Below are positions 62,601 to 64,000 of a stretch of DNA of 64,000 nucleotides, piece after piece; within the stretch, counting starts at the first letter, position 1; every line of letters starts with the position of its first letter. This DNA is from Nocardioides sp. SYSU D00065 (GTDB taxonomy: Bacteria; Actinomycetota; Actinomycetes; Propionibacteriales; Nocardioidaceae), in contig NZ_JAFMSX010000001.1 in assembly GCF_017916425.1 (NCBI RefSeq), positions 930,001 to 994,000 of the forward strand, read 5' to 3'. Below the pieces are notes generated by a model. That model was given only the letters and a program-made list of their open reading frames with translations, ran no database searches and was not told the origin of the DNA. Made by a program: the position numbers and the translations under genes.

Positions 62601-64000
62601 ACCCGGCCGGTACTCGCAGGACCACCGGGCCCTCGGCCGTGGGCCGGACCCGGACGGTCCAGGGGCCGGACCCGGTGAGGGACTCCGCGGTGCCGCCGGA
62701 GACCACGAGGTCGCCCATCGTCAGCGCGGCCACCTCCTCGCTGGCGCTCACCACCACGTCGTACGCCGCCCGCTGCGGGTCGGTCGGACCGGTCAGCGTG
62801 AGGACCGGGGCGGTGCGGTCGGAGGTCCGCGAGGCACGGTTGCCGGCCGTGCTGGGGTTGCCCGCCGCGTCGCTGGCGGCGCCCGCCTCCGGTGTGACCG
62901 ACACGGGTCCGTCGCCGCTCGGTGTCACCTGGACCGTCCACGACGCGGCAGGACCGGAGCCGCCGCCGGTGACGCCGACCGAGGAGACGGCGCCCCCGCC
63001 GACCGTCAGCCGGCCGGGGGCCGGCGCGGTCACGGCCTCGCTGAAGTCCAGCCGGAAGCCGATGAGATCGGCGTTGGTCGGGTCGGGCCCGAGCGCGGTC
63101 GTGGTGACCGCCGGCGCGACGGTGTCGATCGCGTACGCGGCGCCGGTCATCGGGAGGTTGTCGGTCGCCAGCCCGCGGCCGGTCGGGTCGGTCGCCGTGG
63201 CGGACGCCGGGACGCGAACGGCGAGCGTGCCGGTGCCGGTGGCCCGGGCGCTCACCACGCAGCTCGAGCCCGCGCAGGTGATGCCCGTGACGGTCGGGTC
63301 GGTGACGTCGACGGGCACGAGGACGACGTCCGAGGCGTCGAACCCGGTCACCGGCTGGTCGAAGGTGACGCGCCAGCGCACCGCGGCGCTGGTGGGCGAG
63401 GAGTCGAGCCGGGTGACGCTCTCGACCGCCAGCGGGTGGTCGAGGGTGACGGAGGCGGTGGCGGTGTTGGTGAGCGCGGGGTCGTCGACGACGGCGTCGG
63501 TCGCCGCGACCGCGGCGGTCGCGGTCCGGATCGTGCCCTCGGCACCGGCGGCCATCGTGCCGGTGAGGGTGATCGTGCCGCTGGCGCCGGGCTCCATGCG
63601 CGGGACGTCCCAGCCGCCACCGGACGCGACGGCCGGTCCGGTCACGGCGCTCCTGGTGACGGTGAAGCCGGGGAAGTCTACGGTCAGCCGGCTGGGCGCG
63701 CGACCGCTGGACGTGGCACTGGACCCGTAGCCGACGGTGACCGTGACCTGGTCGGCCGGGTTGACCCCCGCACGTGCGGGGCTCGGCCGGGCCGGGCTGA
63801 CGGCGATGGTGGTGGTGAGGTCGACGAGCGCGGCCGAGCGGCGTACGGCCACGCCGGGCCCGGCGTCCTGCCGCACCCGCGCCCAGACGTGGTGCACGGC
63901 GCCGCTGGCGTGCGCGACGAGGGCGGGTCGCATCGACTCGGCGTTGGGGTGGGACATGTTCGCGTCGGTCGTGCTGAGCTGGGTGAAGGGTTCGAGCCGT
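59650..64000 (-). CDS. Large Ig-repeat adhesin with RTX-like C-terminus (5' end outside window)
   Basis: At least 1450 residues; the frame stays open to the right edge, so the N-terminus and signal peptide are missing. After a DUF11-like domain come about ten bacterial Ig-like repeats of about 88 residues, each with a SEPVTGL-type strand and an AGAAxDAAGN-type end. The C-terminus holds RTX-like calcium-binding nonapeptides (GGPGTDVML, GRGGDDHLYGG, GGAGDDLMVGG) and a short basic tail. It is probably a secreted or surface adhesin stabilised by calcium. The ATG at 63957 is internal, because the frame upstream of it (RLEPFTQLSTTDAN) continues. Confidence 0.85.
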   Translation of the reverse strand, partial: RLEPFTQLSTTDANMSHPNAESMRPALVAHASGAVHHVWARVRQDAGPGVAVRRSAALVDLTTTIAVSPARPSPARAGVNPADQVTVTVGYGSSATSSGRAPSRLTVDFPGFTVTRSAVTGPAVASGGGWDVPRMEPGASGTITLTGTMAAGAEGTIRTATAAVAATDAVVDDPALTNTATASVTLDHPLAVESVTRLDSSPTSAAVRWRVTFDQPVTGFDASDVVLVPVDVTDPTVTGITCAGSSCVVSARATGTGTLAVRVPASATATDPTGRGLATDNLPMTGAAYAIDTVAPAVTTTALGPDPTNADLIGFRLDFSEAVTAPAPGRLTVGGGAVSSVGVTGGGSGPAASWTVQVTPSGDGPVSVTPEAGAASDAAGNPSTAGNRASRTSDRTAPVLTLTGPTDPQRAAYDVVVSASEEVAALTMGDLVVSGGTAESLTGSGPWTVRVRPTAEGPVVLRVPAGSVADAAGNGNAAAASTTTYDATAPGVTVSSAAGERTGDNPIGFTLTFTEPVTGLDVDELAVSGGTATLSGSGATRTVLVVPAGEGPVSVAVPAGVASDAAGNTNTAGAAATRTYDQTGPTPQVTSPVTSPSNAASFAVTVTWPEDVTGFAVDDVQVVNGAVSDWAASGPRSWTFTLIPAADGTVRVSVPAGAAQDRAGNASLAATRLEVEVDRAAPAVTLDSSDPDPTNASSITVDVVFDEPVTGLSSGDFTATGATVSNLTGSSDTWTLTLSPSGEGPFGVRLPAGAVTDAAGNPNTASNTLSRTRDVTATAQLTRTGPPVVNAPIALQLTLSDDATIAPGDFVTTNGTVTSLAGGPRRYDVVYTPTADGPASVRLRAGAFTDAAGNTSSASAEVAVTYDATAPTVTGLRAPAWATAPYPVEVTFSEPVLSLATANIAVTNGVAGQASGAERDWTFVVTPDADGQVTVTVGADTARDAAGNASVSSGTVSTTYDTTAPTVTVTSPTAAVVTTSPIPVEIRFSEPVTGLDVDDFETGNATVTNLAGGGTRWTADLVPAAEGLVTLRVVAGAAADQTGHPTSASDVLSREFDSERPTLALTSPVSGVTTASTIPVTATFSKPVLGFEEDDLRTTGATVTDLTRVDARTWRFVLAVVADGEVSVRVPDNAAASAGGHLAFGATYSVTVDRTAPSLRVAGPASVTDDRPVVFDVVASESVTGLDEADLSVSGAARPGAVVLAQTSPDSWRVTVSGMTQAGDVQLAVRDGAVSDAAGNTSVRAAGQAAWRPSGRLRSFRLLQQPGSREGNRVSLPVLVRGSEVTFTARSSNGRLLPESAVGVTGSGATRQLTLAARSGRSGASTVVVTAHAGSTSRTIRVRLVVGGEGDERLRGGPGTDVMLAREGVDAMLGRGGDDHLYGGFGYDRLVGGAGDDLMVGGPGADELVGGAGSDVFVAWGSDRLVDVRRGRGDRVVRPSKAQRRLLGP

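Noticed and set aside
59650..63957. Complete adhesin starting at the ATG at 63957
   Set aside because: The frame remains open upstream to the window edge and no signal peptide follows the ATG, so it is an internal methionine.

Overview
The window is high-GC actinobacterial chromosome. The mycothiol-conjugate amidase (mca), the mca/DUF4307/greA/metB gene neighbourhood and the codon use point to Nocardioidaceae, most likely Nocardioides or a close relative. This placement is inferred from gene content; no rRNA or tRNA gene was seen. Nearly everything from about 29 kb to the right edge encodes exported proteins.

Left third (0-29 kb). Two 84-bp inverted-repeat elements open the window. A divergent galactoside locus follows: an ABC importer without its ATPase (lipoprotein, two permeases) faces a GH42 beta-galactosidase, a DeoR-type regulator and a GH36 alpha-galactosidase. 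The two promoters between them look like mirror copies of each other. Next come a 1608-residue modular exoprotein (PA14, sorbosone-dehydrogenase-like propeller, two carbohydrate-binding modules, a 3-keto-disaccharide-hydrolase-like domain) and an MMPL exporter. A conserved housekeeping block holds mca, greA, ilvA, an AI-2E-family permease, a GlmL/MutL-type ASKHA protein, a DUF202 protein and metB. Then msrA with a MOSC protein, a gene-poor stretch of about 0.9 kb, and a stand-alone microbial rhodopsin with the DTE proton-pump motif.

Middle (29-44 kb). A CHAP-domain cell-wall hydrolase with Ig-like repeats is followed by a leftward operon-like group. It contains a HupE-N-like membrane-anchored protein, a beta-helix/InlB-repeat protein, a giant protein with two metallophosphoesterase domains, and a NicO-type nickel/cobalt permease. 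PHO-box-like 11-bp direct repeats precede the first two genes, suggesting a phosphate-starvation regulon that pairs phosphoester cleavage with metal import. A GAF-ANTAR regulator and a six-copy, 82-bp tandem hairpin array follow.

Right third (44-64 kb). Three large DUF11-type surface proteins end in LPNTG or LPSTG, but the motif lies only 9-14 residues from the C-terminus, with no hydrophobic anchor and a shared tail ending in GW. A compact class-F-like sortase is encoded immediately beside them, on the opposite strand. Two of the proteins share a nearly identical leader and signal peptide and a 1.27-kb, about 99% identical 3' segment, while their middles differ. Each of the three genes is followed by a related long hairpin. 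This cluster is the best candidate for an undescribed surface-display system. The window ends in a Tat-exported protein, a YCII protein, a small secreted protein and the 3' part of a gene for an Ig-repeat adhesin with RTX-like repeats.
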